DNA of 7,226 bases from Pseudomonadota bacterium (lineage in GTDB: Bacteria; Pseudomonadota; Gammaproteobacteria; Burkholderiales; Casimicrobiaceae), in NCBI GenBank assembly GCA_029571495.1, contig JAKPSO010000421.1, positions 1 through 7,226 of the forward strand, written 5' to 3'. Shown in pieces: positions 1 to 5,331 of the stretch (positions are counted from its first letter, which is position 1; every line of letters starts with the position of its first letter). The translations under genes were made by a program, and so were the position numbers. A model generated the notes under the pieces. The model was not told the DNA's origin and made no database searches. It was given only the letters and a program-made list of their open reading frames with translations.

Positions 1-864
1 ATCGCGACGGTAACTCCGTTTTTCACAGGCGGAAGCATCGTTGCGCCTCACAAGTTTTCGGCGAGCGCGTGGTGGACGTGGGTCGAACGCTTTCAACCGA
101 CGTGGCTCAATCTTGTGCCCACGATCATCGCTTATCTGCTCAACGCGGCGGACGCGAACACTAGAACCTGGCCGAGCATTCGTTTTGCTCGCTCCGCGTC
201 CGCGCCGTTGCCGCCGGATCAGCATCGTGCCTTCGAACAACGTTTCGGCATCGGCGTGATTGAAGCGATGGGCATGACTGAGTGCGCTTCGGTGGTGTTC
301 TGCAACCCCCAGTCGACGGACAAGCGCAAGTACGGCACGCCGGGCTTACCCTGTGGCGTTGAGGCACGTGTCGTATCGACCGAAAGCGCGTTGATCCTCG
401 GTGATGGCCATACAGGAGAGTTGCAGCTTCGCGGCGACAATGTGATGCAAGGTTACTTCCGTGCTCCAGAGAAAACCGCCGAAGCCATCACTGACGACGG
501 ATGGCTTCGCACAGGCGATCTCGGCCACCGCGATGTCGACGGTTTTTACTTTGTAACGGGGCGCATCAAAGAGCTAATCATCAAAGGCGGCGAGAACATC
601 GCGCCGCGCGAAATCGATGAAGCTCTACTTGCACACCCGGCCGTGCTTGAAGCCGCGGTCGTCGGCGTTCCCGACAGCAATTACGGGCAAGAAATTCTCG
701 CGGCGGTTGTGTTGAAACCCGGCGCCACCTGCGACGAGGCTGTGCTTCGGGCACATTGTTTGGCAGTACTGGGTCGTTACAAGACGCCGAAGGTGTTTCG
801 TTTTGTTGATGACTTGCCGAAAGGTCCGTCCGGTAAGGTTCAGCGATTGAAATTGCTCGATTAG
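1..864 (+). CDS. AMP-forming acyl-CoA synthetase (ANL superfamily), 3' part only
   Basis: The frame is open from base 1 to the TAG at 862-864, giving 287 residues of a protein whose N-terminal half lies outside the window. Visible motifs are those of ANL adenylating enzymes: GMTE at residues 91-94 (A5), GDLG starting at residue 172 with the ATP-ribose Asp at 173 (A7), the hinge GRIKELIIKGGENIAPREID from residue 187 (A8), and PSGK near the end with the adenylation Lys at residue 279 (A10). The family activates a carboxylic acid to an acyl-AMP and then usually forms the CoA thioester in the cytoplasm. The preserved part resembles class I acyl-CoA ligases (FadD, or oxalyl/malonyl-CoA-ligase-like) more than peptide synthetase modules, and no carrier domain follows. 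The residues deciding substrate choice are not resolved here, so the acyl substrate is unknown. The next gene begins 3 bases after the stop, so the two are probably co-transcribed. The GTG at 115 is internal, not the start. Confidence 0.93.
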   Translation: MATVTPFFTGGSIVAPHKFSASAWWTWVERFQPTWLNLVPTIIAYLLNAADANTRTWPSIRFARSASAPLPPDQHRAFEQRFGIGVIEAMGMTECASVVFCNPQSTDKRKYGTPGLPCGVEARVVSTESALILGDGHTGELQLRGDNVMQGYFRAPEKTAEAITDDGWLRTGDLGHRDVDGFYFVTGRIKELIIKGGENIAPREIDEALLAHPAVLEAAVVGVPDSNYGQEILAAVVLKPGATCDEAVLRAHCLAVLGRYKTPKVFRFVDDLPKGPSGKVQRLKLLD

Positions 865-867
865 GCG

Positions 868-1659
868 ATGTGCATCACGGTATTTCGTTGGTCGCCGGGC
901 GACGATACTTCCCTGTTGCTCGCGGCGAATCGTGATGAGTTTTTTGAGCGACCTACACAGGAGATGCACTGGTGGCCGTCGGGGCAGGTGCTTGCCGGCC
1001 GTGACCTCCGAGCAAACGGTGCGTGGATGGGCCTTACCCGGCAAGGGCGCTTTGCGCTGATCACCAACATTCGCAATCCCGCCATGCGAAAGCACGGCGC
1101 GCCATCGCGCGGGCACATCGTGCAACAGTTTCTCGAAAGCTCGGCTACCCCCGCAGCCTTCTTGTCGGAACTGGGCCATCGTGCACAGGAATTTGAAGGG
1201 TTCAATCTTCTGTGCGGCTCGCTTGCTGCACGTCAGAACCACCGCGAACTGTGGTTCCTCAACTCGGTGGAAGCACAGCCAAAGCGACTCGCTGCGGGGA
1301 TTTTTGCGCTATCGAACGCGTCACTGGATACGCCATGGCCGAAGGTCGTGCGCATCAAGCAGGGGATGCGCCATGCTTTGGCCGCGTCTAATCTTGAGAC
1401 GCGCGACCAGCGCCTATTGCGATTGCTTTCAAACAACACGAAAGCCGAGAAACGCGACTTGCCCAACACGGGTATCGCACGCGAGATCGAATACGACCTC
1501 AGTTCGATCTTTATCCGTCGCCCAGGCTACGGCACACGAGCGTCAAGCCTCGTGCGAGTCGAGAAGCACAACGCATCTGTCTTCGAACTCACATACGCTG
1601 AAGGCGATGCAAGCGACACGCTCAAAGAACGTCGCTTTGAGTTTTCGTTCGACGCGTAG
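868..1659 (+). CDS. NRDE family protein (TANGO2-like)
   Basis: This 263-residue protein begins MCITVF and carries AANRDEFFERP at about residues 19-29, with the family-defining NRDE at 21-24. It then has LAGRDLRANGAWMGLTRQGR and TNIRNP, a pattern typical of the NRDE/TANGO2 family. Length fits the family (about 250-280 residues). Cys2 directly after the initiator Met is conserved in the family, which supports this ATG even though the upstream sequence has only a weak AGG. Start and upstream stop are 3 bases apart, so expression probably depends on translational coupling with the acyl-CoA synthetase gene. The biochemical role of bacterial members is not firmly known; the eukaryotic homologue is linked to mitochondrial/ER lipid and haem handling. 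The final codons overlap a hairpin at 1621-1641. The gene ends 13 bases from the stop of the opposing DUF350 gene. Confidence 0.92.
   Translation: MCITVFRWSPGDDTSLLLAANRDEFFERPTQEMHWWPSGQVLAGRDLRANGAWMGLTRQGRFALITNIRNPAMRKHGAPSRGHIVQQFLESSATPAAFLSELGHRAQEFEGFNLLCGSLAARQNHRELWFLNSVEAQPKRLAAGIFALSNASLDTPWPKVVRIKQGMRHALAASNLETRDQRLLRLLSNNTKAEKRDLPNTGIAREIEYDLSSIFIRRPGYGTRASSLVRVEKHNASVFELTYAEGDASDTLKERRFEFSFDA
1621..1649 (+). terminator. Possible intrinsic terminator inside the 3' end of the NRDE gene
   Basis: CTCAAAG (1621-1627) and CTTTGAG (1635-1641) are perfect 7-base inverted arms around a 7-base loop, followed on the plus strand by TTTTCGTT. A stem plus T-rich tail could end plus-strand transcription just before the convergent gene. 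The stem has only 3 G-C pairs and lies within codons, so its strength is doubtful and it may be chance. Confidence 0.35.
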
Positions 1660-1672
1660 TCCGGCTACTGGG

Positions 1673-2086
1673 TCAGTAAACCAGCGCTGCGGCGTTCAGT
1701 AGGCCCACGGAAATCGAAGCTGCAGCAAGAAACGTCGCAGGTGCCACCTCGCCGTCCACGATCGCGCCGGAAAGTCCCGGCATCAGCATGCGCACGAACA
1801 CAAACACGACGAGCTGCACGACCGCGGCTAGCACCGCGAACAACAGCAGATCGATCAGATTCACCGCATTCGCTACCGTACTAGCGAGCGGGAGCGCGAA
1901 ACCCAGCATCGCGCCGGACAGCGAGATTGCCGCGGCCGTATTGCCAGCTCGAATCAGCTCGATCTCCTTGTACGGTGTGACCTTCACGTAAATCCACGTA
2001 AACGCCGCAAGGAGTGCGATCGCGATGACGAAGAAAATCAAAAAATCATCGAAATAGCGAATCGATTCATTGACGGTATAGCTCAT
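1673..2086 (-). CDS. DUF350 family inner-membrane protein (YjfL-like)
   Basis: A 137-residue, very hydrophobic protein with four likely transmembrane helices at about 14-36, 51-74, 78-101 and 115-136. The stretch IRAGNTAAAISLSGAMLGFA at 46-65, covering the loop and second helix, matches the DUF350 signature seen in E. coli YjfL. Start ATG follows the ligase stop by 9 bases; the preceding TAGGG combines that stop codon with a short Shine-Dalgarno, indicating translational coupling. It is the third gene of the minus-strand cassette after the DUF1190 lipoprotein and the ATP-grasp ligase, the same company as in E. coli yjfLMC. The molecular function of DUF350 is not established; a membrane partner or transport role for the ligase product is inference only. 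Family assignment is good, exact topology is approximate. Confidence 0.88.
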   Translation of the reverse strand: MSYTVNESIRYFDDFLIFFVIAIALLAAFTWIYVKVTPYKEIELIRAGNTAAAISLSGAMLGFALPLASTVANAVNLIDLLLFAVLAAVVQLVVFVFVRMLMPGLSGAIVDGEVAPATFLAAASISVGLLNAAALVY

Positions 2087-2095
2087 GATTGAACC

Positions 2096-3223
2096 CTATT
2101 CAAAATAATGCGGTGCGAACCGCGACGTATTCATCGTGATTTCGGTGGCGTCTTCGCGCAAACTGATGCCCGACGGCGAATCGCCAATGATCCAGCTACC
2201 GATGGTCACAAAATTGCCCTCGAAGCTCGGGATCGGCGTGTACTGCTGGTACACAAAACCCTCTTCGCCATAGGTGCCGTCGGCCCGAATCACTTCGCCG
2301 CCTTTGTAGATTTCCACGTTCGCACCCTCGCGCGATAGGAGCGGCTTTTTGACGTAATCACCGAGCACTTTGTGCCGCTCAAACGACGCGGGTAGCAGCA
2401 ACGGATGGTTCGGGTAGAGCTCCCACAAAATAGGCAGCAACCCCTTATTCGCCAGCACCATCTTCCATGCTGGTTCAATCACACGCATAGTTGTCTTGCG
2501 CAGATTGTTGCCAAACTCGTCAGCAAGAAGCCACTCCCACGGATAGAGCTTGAACAAGGTATTGATACGCTGATTGTCCATGTCGACAAACGCGAGATCG
2601 CCCTCGCTCCAGCCGATCTCCTCGACGACAATCCACGGGGCCTGCAGACCCGCTTGCATCGCGGTGTCGCGCAGGTAATCAAGGTTGCCGCCGTCTTCCT
2701 CGTTGTCCGCTACGCAGGTGAAATGCACGTGGTTGTAACCGTGTTCCTCCTTGAGCCACTTCCACTGCGCGATCAGATCTTCATGCAGACTGTTGAATTG
2801 ATCGGCATGCGGCTTCACATCTTCGAGCCAATGCCACTGCGCGACGCTGGCCTCAATGAGCGAAGTCGGTGTATCAGCGTTAAATTCCAACAGTTTCGGC
2901 GGTCCGCTGCCGTCGTATGCCAAATCAAATCGCCCAAAAAGCGACGGGTGATCGTTGTCCCAACTCTCGCGAATCAGCGCCCACGCCGCTTCGGGAATCG
3001 CGAGCTCCTTGAAGCGCTCCTTCTCGATGATGTGCTCAGCGGCGGCCATGCACATCGTGTACAGCTCCTGTGTGGCGTGCTCAAGGTCGGCAATTTCGCG
3101 TGGCGTGAAGTGGTAACAAATACCCTCTTCCCAGTACAAGCCGTCCAGCGAATGAAAGCTAAACCCCGCGTCTTCGCAGCGTTTTTGCCAGTTTTCTCGT
3201 TTCGGAACGTGTTCTCTGCGCAC
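2096..3223 (-). CDS. ygiC: Glutathionylspermidine synthase-like ATP-grasp amide ligase (YgiC/YjfC-like)
   Basis: This 375-residue protein aligns end to end, as far as I recall it, with E. coli YgiC: WQKRCEDAGFSFH near the start, SLFGRFDLAYDG (94-105), LLEFNADTPTSLIE (111-124), NTLFKLYPWEW (221-231), EPAWK (250-254), KKPLLSREGANVEIYKGGE (292-310), GSWIIGD (342-348) and GISLREDATEI before the C-terminal SRFAPHYFE. R98/D100 and E113/N115 fit the nucleotide/Mg-binding pattern of the synthetase domain. The family is ATP-grasp; glutathionylspermidine synthase joins the Gly carboxylate of glutathione to spermidine. Only the synthetase half is present: the N-terminal CHAP amidase of the bifunctional E. 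coli Gss is absent, as in YgiC and YjfC. The true substrate of this subgroup is uncertain, so the name indicates family rather than reaction. The GTG start lies 3 bases after the upstream stop, with only a weak GGCGG as ribosome site, implying coupling; it gives the same N-terminus as YgiC. Confidence 0.92.
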   Translation of the reverse strand: MRREHVPKRENWQKRCEDAGFSFHSLDGLYWEEGICYHFTPREIADLEHATQELYTMCMAAAEHIIEKERFKELAIPEAAWALIRESWDNDHPSLFGRFDLAYDGSGPPKLLEFNADTPTSLIEASVAQWHWLEDVKPHADQFNSLHEDLIAQWKWLKEEHGYNHVHFTCVADNEEDGGNLDYLRDTAMQAGLQAPWIVVEEIGWSEGDLAFVDMDNQRINTLFKLYPWEWLLADEFGNNLRKTTMRVIEPAWKMVLANKGLLPILWELYPNHPLLLPASFERHKVLGDYVKKPLLSREGANVEIYKGGEVIRADGTYGEEGFVYQQYTPIPSFEGNFVTIGSWIIGDSPSGISLREDATEITMNTSRFAPHYFE

Positions 3224-3226
3224 AGA

Positions 3227-3724
3227 CTAACCGCCAGAAGAATGAGAGGAGCTGCCGCTGTGGTGCGCGGAGGACGCCCCGAAGCCGCCACGCGAGGGCG
3301 CTGATGAAACCGTCCCCTTTGAGCGTGAGCCGGGTCGCGTGAACGAGCTGTAGCCAGAAGGCCCGACCGCGCCCGAGCGCGAGTAGTAGCGAGGGCCGTA
3401 GGTACTGTGCGAACCTGTCGCCGAGCGCGACGGTTCAATCTCCTCGCAGTCCCCCGGTGTGCCCCAGTCAGCCTTGCATTCTTCAATGTTGGCGTAGACG
3501 TCGCGATGCAAACTATCGCCATTTTCGATATTGCTGCAACCCGCCACGCCCCCGAGGGCCGCGGCACTGATGAGCACCAACGAAAGGTGAACGCTGCGCT
3601 TGCGTTTCGCCTTGTTACGAAACACCGGTCCTGCACTTGCGGTGCCCACCGAAGGCGCCTGCGGCGCGCGTTGAGAAACGCCCGCGATTTCCGGGCGTTC
3701 AAGAAGCATTGTGTTGTCGTCCAC
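3227..3724 (-). CDS. ygiB: DUF1190 family lipoprotein (YgiB/YjfM-like)
   Basis: A 165-residue protein. A basic stretch RNKAKRKR (36-43) is followed by a hydrophobic segment (44-62) ending in the lipobox VAGC with Cys63, so it is probably exported and lipid-anchored. After it, YANIEECKADWGTPGDCEE (78-96) matches the DUF1190 cysteine pair seen in E. coli YgiB (here C83 and C93). The tail is Ser/Gly-rich with SRGGFG at 144-149 and a terminal SSHSSGG, as in YgiB, which also ends in a Ser-rich stretch and Gly-Gly. It is shorter than YgiB (about 220 residues) and seems to have one Cys-pair unit. The GTG start is supported by AGGAAG 8 bases upstream; the ATG five codons later is too far from that site. 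An unusual feature is the 35-residue extension before the basic region. It is the first gene of the cassette, with the ATP-grasp gene 3 bases downstream. Molecular function is unknown. Confidence 0.87.
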   Translation of the reverse strand: MDDNTMLLERPEIAGVSQRAPQAPSVGTASAGPVFRNKAKRKRSVHLSLVLISAAALGGVAGCSNIENGDSLHRDVYANIEECKADWGTPGDCEEIEPSRSATGSHSTYGPRYYSRSGAVGPSGYSSFTRPGSRSKGTVSSAPSRGGFGASSAHHSGSSSHSSGG

Positions 3725-3731
3725 CGCGATT

Positions 3732-3737
3732 ACTTCC
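3732..3737 (-). promoter_or_regulatory. Ribosome binding site deciding the GTG start of the DUF1190 gene
   Basis: AGGAAG reads on the minus strand 8 bases before GTG at 3724. This favours the GTG over the in-frame ATG at 3709, which would be 23 bases away. Confidence 0.7.
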
Positions 3738-3759
3738 TATGGAAGGTGATCTTCGCGGT

Positions 3760-3788
3760 GTTTTACGCGGCCCGTGTGATTGTGTCAA
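3760..3788 (-). promoter_or_regulatory. Sigma70-type promoter for the DUF1190/ATP-grasp/DUF350 cassette
   Basis: On the minus strand TTGACA (3788-3783, perfect -35) is followed after exactly 17 bases by TAAAAC (3765-3760, four of six matches to TATAAT). It lies in the 88-base gap between the small upstream gene and the DUF1190 start, so a transcript would begin near 3753 with a leader of about 30 bases. It suggests the three-gene cassette can be expressed without the small gene. Confidence 0.62.
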
Positions 3789-3812
3789 CGCGGGGTGAGA
3801 AGAGACTGCCTG

Positions 3813-4115
3813 CTAGTGCACGGCGCTGGAGCGCAGAAAGCGAATAAGCGTCCCATCACGCAAGTAGATCTCGCCATCGCCAGCAAGCTTCGCGCCGTCA
3901 AAATCGCGCTGAATCAGCAACAACTCCTGATCTTCACGGGAACCCTCGACCAACACGTCGTCTGGACGCGTAAATTCATCCGGGGCATGCAGATAGTCCG
4001 CAGTGAACACCGCGTCATCAACCTGCACAAACGCAGCGTCGTTCATCGCTGCTGTAAGCGAGTCGAACACAGGCGTGGCGGGTGTAGCGATTACGGTGGT
4101 TGCGGTGTGCATCAT
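3813..4115 (-). CDS. Small acidic hypothetical protein upstream of the DUF1190 cassette
   Basis: An open frame of 100 residues, not recognised as any family. It begins with two adjacent ATG codons (4115 and 4112). GGAG at 4122-4119 is 3 bases before the first and 6 before the second, so the second Met may be the true start. The sequence has an Ala/Thr-rich N-terminus, an acidic middle with many Asp/Glu and aromatic residues (about 25-60), and a more ordered-looking C-terminal part alternating hydrophobic and charged residues (about 61-95: LLLIQRDFDG, GEIYLRDGTLIRFL), suggestive of beta strands. No signal peptide, transmembrane helix or cysteine is visible, so it is probably cytoplasmic. It is on the same strand as the cassette, 88 bases upstream, and divergent from the yfcG-like gene. 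That it is a real gene rests on the ribosome site, the gap-filling position and protein-like composition. Confidence 0.68.
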   Translation of the reverse strand: MMHTATTVIATPATPVFDSLTAAMNDAAFVQVDDAVFTADYLHAPDEFTRPDDVLVEGSREDQELLLIQRDFDGAKLAGDGEIYLRDGTLIRFLRSSAVH

Positions 4116-4118
4116 GGT

Positions 4119-4122
4119 CTCC
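4119..4122 (-). promoter_or_regulatory. Ribosome binding site of the small hypothetical gene
   Basis: GGAG on the minus strand is 3 bases before the ATG at 4115 and 6 before the ATG at 4112. The spacing fits the second ATG better. Confidence 0.5.
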
Positions 4123-4222
4123 AGTGGGTGAACTTTGGGCAGGACACTTACTTTTCAAGCCAATATCTGCTGAAACACAAGCAATTAACGCGCCGAGTCT
4201 CTCTACGATGACAAGGCAGGGA

Positions 4223-4250
4223 CAACATCACCTTGCCTGCGATGTTGACA
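4223..4250 (+). promoter_or_regulatory. Inverted repeat overlapping a TTGACA -35 box upstream of the yfcG-like gene
   Basis: CAACATC (4223-4229) and GATGTTG (4241-4247) are perfect 7-base inverted arms separated by 11 bases. The right arm runs into TTGACA (4245-4250), a consensus -35 on the plus strand about 80 bases before the yfcG-like start. No convincing -10 follows (AATCGT at 17 bases is the best, three of six), so promoter status is weak. The overlap would suit a regulator site in this 215-base divergent intergenic region (4116-4330). Confidence 0.33.
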
Positions 4251-4318
4251 CATTTTCCGTTGCAGGTAATCGTTTGCTTGGAAAATCAGCAAACTGCGGC
4301 TGTCGTGCCGTGGCAAAC

Positions 4319-4324
4319 AGGGGA
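4319..4324 (+). promoter_or_regulatory. Ribosome binding site fixing the yfcG-like start
   Basis: AGGGGA stands 6 bases before ATG 4331. The open frame continues upstream to 4100, but only from this ATG does the translation look like a glutathione transferase. Confidence 0.75.
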
Positions 4325-4330
4325 CTCAAC

Positions 4331-5035
4331 ATGATTGATCTGTACTACTGGACCACACCAAACGGCCACAAAATCACGATGATGTTGGAGGAAGCGAAGC
4401 TCAAGTACCGCATCATCCCGGTGAACATCGGCAAGGGCGAGCAGTTCGATCCGACGTTCCTGAAAGTCTCGCCGAACAATCGCATCCCGGCGATGGTGGA
4501 CCATAAGCCGATGCAGGCGATGCCCGACGGCGAGCCGCTGACGTTGTTTGAGAGCGGCGCGATGCTGCTCTACCTCGCCGACAAATCGAAGAAATTTCTG
4601 GATCGCAAATCCGCCTACTGGCGCAAGGAGGCGATTCAGTGGTTGTTCTGGCAGATGGGCGGGCTCGGCCCGATGGCTGGGCAAAACCATCATTTCGGCA
4701 CATACGCCCCGGAGAAGATCCCCTACGCCATCAGTCGCTACGTCAATGAAACTGCGCGGCTCTACGGCGTGATGGACAAGCGCCTCGCGGATCGTGAGTT
4801 TCTCGCAGGGGCCTATTCGATCGCGGACATGGCCTGCTATCCGTGGGTCGTGCCGCACACGCGACAAGGCATGAACCTCGACGATTTTCCAAACCTCAAA
4901 CGGTGGTTCGACACCATCGCCACGCGACCAGCGACGATTCGCGCGTACCAAATCGCGAAAGACATGAACGCTCCTACAACGCCGACGCACAGCGACGAAG
5001 CGCGGCGATTGTTGTTCGGGATTCAGAAGGCGTAA
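4331..5035 (+). CDS. yfcG: Glutathione-dependent disulfide reductase, Nu-class glutathione transferase (YfcG-like)
   Basis: The 234-residue product closely resembles E. coli YfcG: MIDLYYWTTPNGHKITMMLE at the start, then GKGEQF, SPNNRIPAMVDH (47-58, with the cis-Pro after Ile52), FESGAMLLYLADK (73-85), QWLFWQMGGLGPMAGQNHHF (103-122), IPYAISRY and the C-terminal SIADMACYPWV (163-173). Thr9 and Asn11 in the TPNGHK motif are the glutathione-contacting residues in this class, which lacks the usual catalytic Tyr/Ser/Cys. The fold is an N-terminal thioredoxin-like domain (about 1-85) plus a helical domain. Known members bind two glutathiones or GSSG and reduce small disulfides; they are cytoplasmic. 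The start is fixed by AGGGGA 6 bases upstream and by agreement with YfcG. It is divergent from the minus-strand cassette and followed by a palindrome-rich gap, so probably monocistronic. The C-terminal 25 or so residues extend beyond the conserved domain. Confidence 0.93.
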   Translation: MIDLYYWTTPNGHKITMMLEEAKLKYRIIPVNIGKGEQFDPTFLKVSPNNRIPAMVDHKPMQAMPDGEPLTLFESGAMLLYLADKSKKFLDRKSAYWRKEAIQWLFWQMGGLGPMAGQNHHFGTYAPEKIPYAISRYVNETARLYGVMDKRLADREFLAGAYSIADMACYPWVVPHTRQGMNLDDFPNLKRWFDTIATRPATIRAYQIAKDMNAPTTPTHSDEARRLLFGIQKA

Positions 5036-5058
5036 GTCGTATGTGGGGAAAAACCACC

Positions 5059-5073
5059 ATCACGGGCCGTGAT
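5059..5073. repeat. Perfect palindrome, 7-base arms with one central base
   Basis: ATCACGG-G-CCGTGAT lies 23 bases after the yfcG-like stop. It is the first strong member of a series of inverted repeats in the gap before the propeller gene. As RNA it would form a 6-pair stem with a 3-base loop. No T-tract follows. Confidence 0.5.
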
Positions 5074-5111
5074 CGCCTTGAGGTCACCGCAGGCATCAGC
5101 TTTTCGCTGCT

Positions 5112-5145
5112 ACCGGCCGTCCTACGGCCGGTTCCATCCATTTTG
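5112..5145 (+). terminator. Strong GC-rich hairpin, possible terminator of the yfcG-like gene
   Basis: ACCGGCCGT (5112-5120), a CCT loop, and ACGGCCGGT (5124-5132) form a perfect 9-pair stem 76 bases after the stop codon. The downstream tail TCCATCCATTTTG is T-rich but interrupted, so this is a non-canonical intrinsic terminator at best. It may instead be an extragenic palindrome or RNA structure. Confidence 0.5.
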
Positions 5146-5160
5146 TCGACTAGTCGACAA
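5143..5160. repeat. Perfect 18-base palindrome
   Basis: TTGTCGACTAGTCGACAA equals its own reverse complement over all 18 bases, 10 bases after the GC-rich hairpin. With no spacer it is a poor RNA hairpin but a good shape for a homodimeric DNA-binding protein. No second copy was noticed in the window. Confidence 0.6.
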
Positions 5161-5169
5161 TGCCGCAAT

Positions 5170-5188
5170 TGTGGCTGCAGCGGCCACA
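5170..5188. repeat. Inverted repeat, 6-base arms
   Basis: TGTGGC (5170-5175) and GCCACA (5183-5188) flank 7 bases. The 8-base palindrome GCTGCAGC (5174-5181) overlaps the left arm and the spacer. The remainder of the gap, 5189-5331, shows no convincing gene or promoter. Confidence 0.4.
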
Positions 5189-5321
5189 GATCGGTCGTTT
5201 CCACCAAAAAGCTATTTACTTGAATCGCAGGACGGTGACATGGCGCAGGACTAAACTCAACCCAACATCCTCGGTTCAATACGTCGCGCGTCGCGCCAGC
5301 GTTTGCGAGTTGAAGACGTTT

Positions 5322-5325
5322 GGAG
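5322..5325 (+). promoter_or_regulatory. Ribosome binding site deciding the GTG start of the propeller gene
   Basis: GGAG is 6 bases before GTG 5332. The frame has a stop at 5311-5313; the only other candidate start, TTG at 5320, overlaps this site and lacks its own, so GTG 5332 is preferred. Confidence 0.68.
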
Positions 5326-5331
5326 TTCGCC

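Noticed and set aside
625..1242. Minus-strand open frame of 205 residues across the acyl-CoA synthetase/NRDE junction
   Set aside because: It overlaps two well-supported plus-strand genes and has low-complexity basic composition without motifs.
1656..1668. GTAG/CTAC inverted repeat at the convergent gene junction
   Set aside because: Only 4 pairs and no T-tract on either strand; too weak to call a bidirectional terminator.
2405..3304. Plus-strand open frame of 299 residues opposite the ATP-grasp gene
   Set aside because: It lies entirely antisense to a gene with clear family motifs, has no family resemblance and no convincing ribosome site; it is an effect of codon bias on the opposite strand.
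2974..3702. Minus-strand frame of 242 residues overlapping the DUF1190 and ATP-grasp genes
   Set aside because: Arg/Ala/Ser-rich out-of-frame translation; the two overlapping frames match known families.
4141..4200. Search for a minus-strand promoter of the small hypothetical gene
   Set aside because: The best pair (TTGTGT, 17 bases, TGAAAA) matches only three of six positions in each box, which is not enough to annotate.
4286..4990. Minus-strand open frame of 234 residues opposite the yfcG-like gene
   Set aside because: Its Arg/His/Val-rich translation has no recognisable domain, while the plus strand matches YfcG along its whole length.
5069..5254. Short plus-strand frame of 61 residues in the palindrome-rich gap
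   Set aside because: The start is a GTG inside a palindrome, no good ribosome site precedes it, and the translation runs through several hairpins with unstructured composition.
5283..5296. Tandem GTCGCGC repeated twice upstream of the propeller gene
   Set aside because: Two copies of a 7-base GC-rich word are expected by chance at this base composition, and no function is suggested by position.
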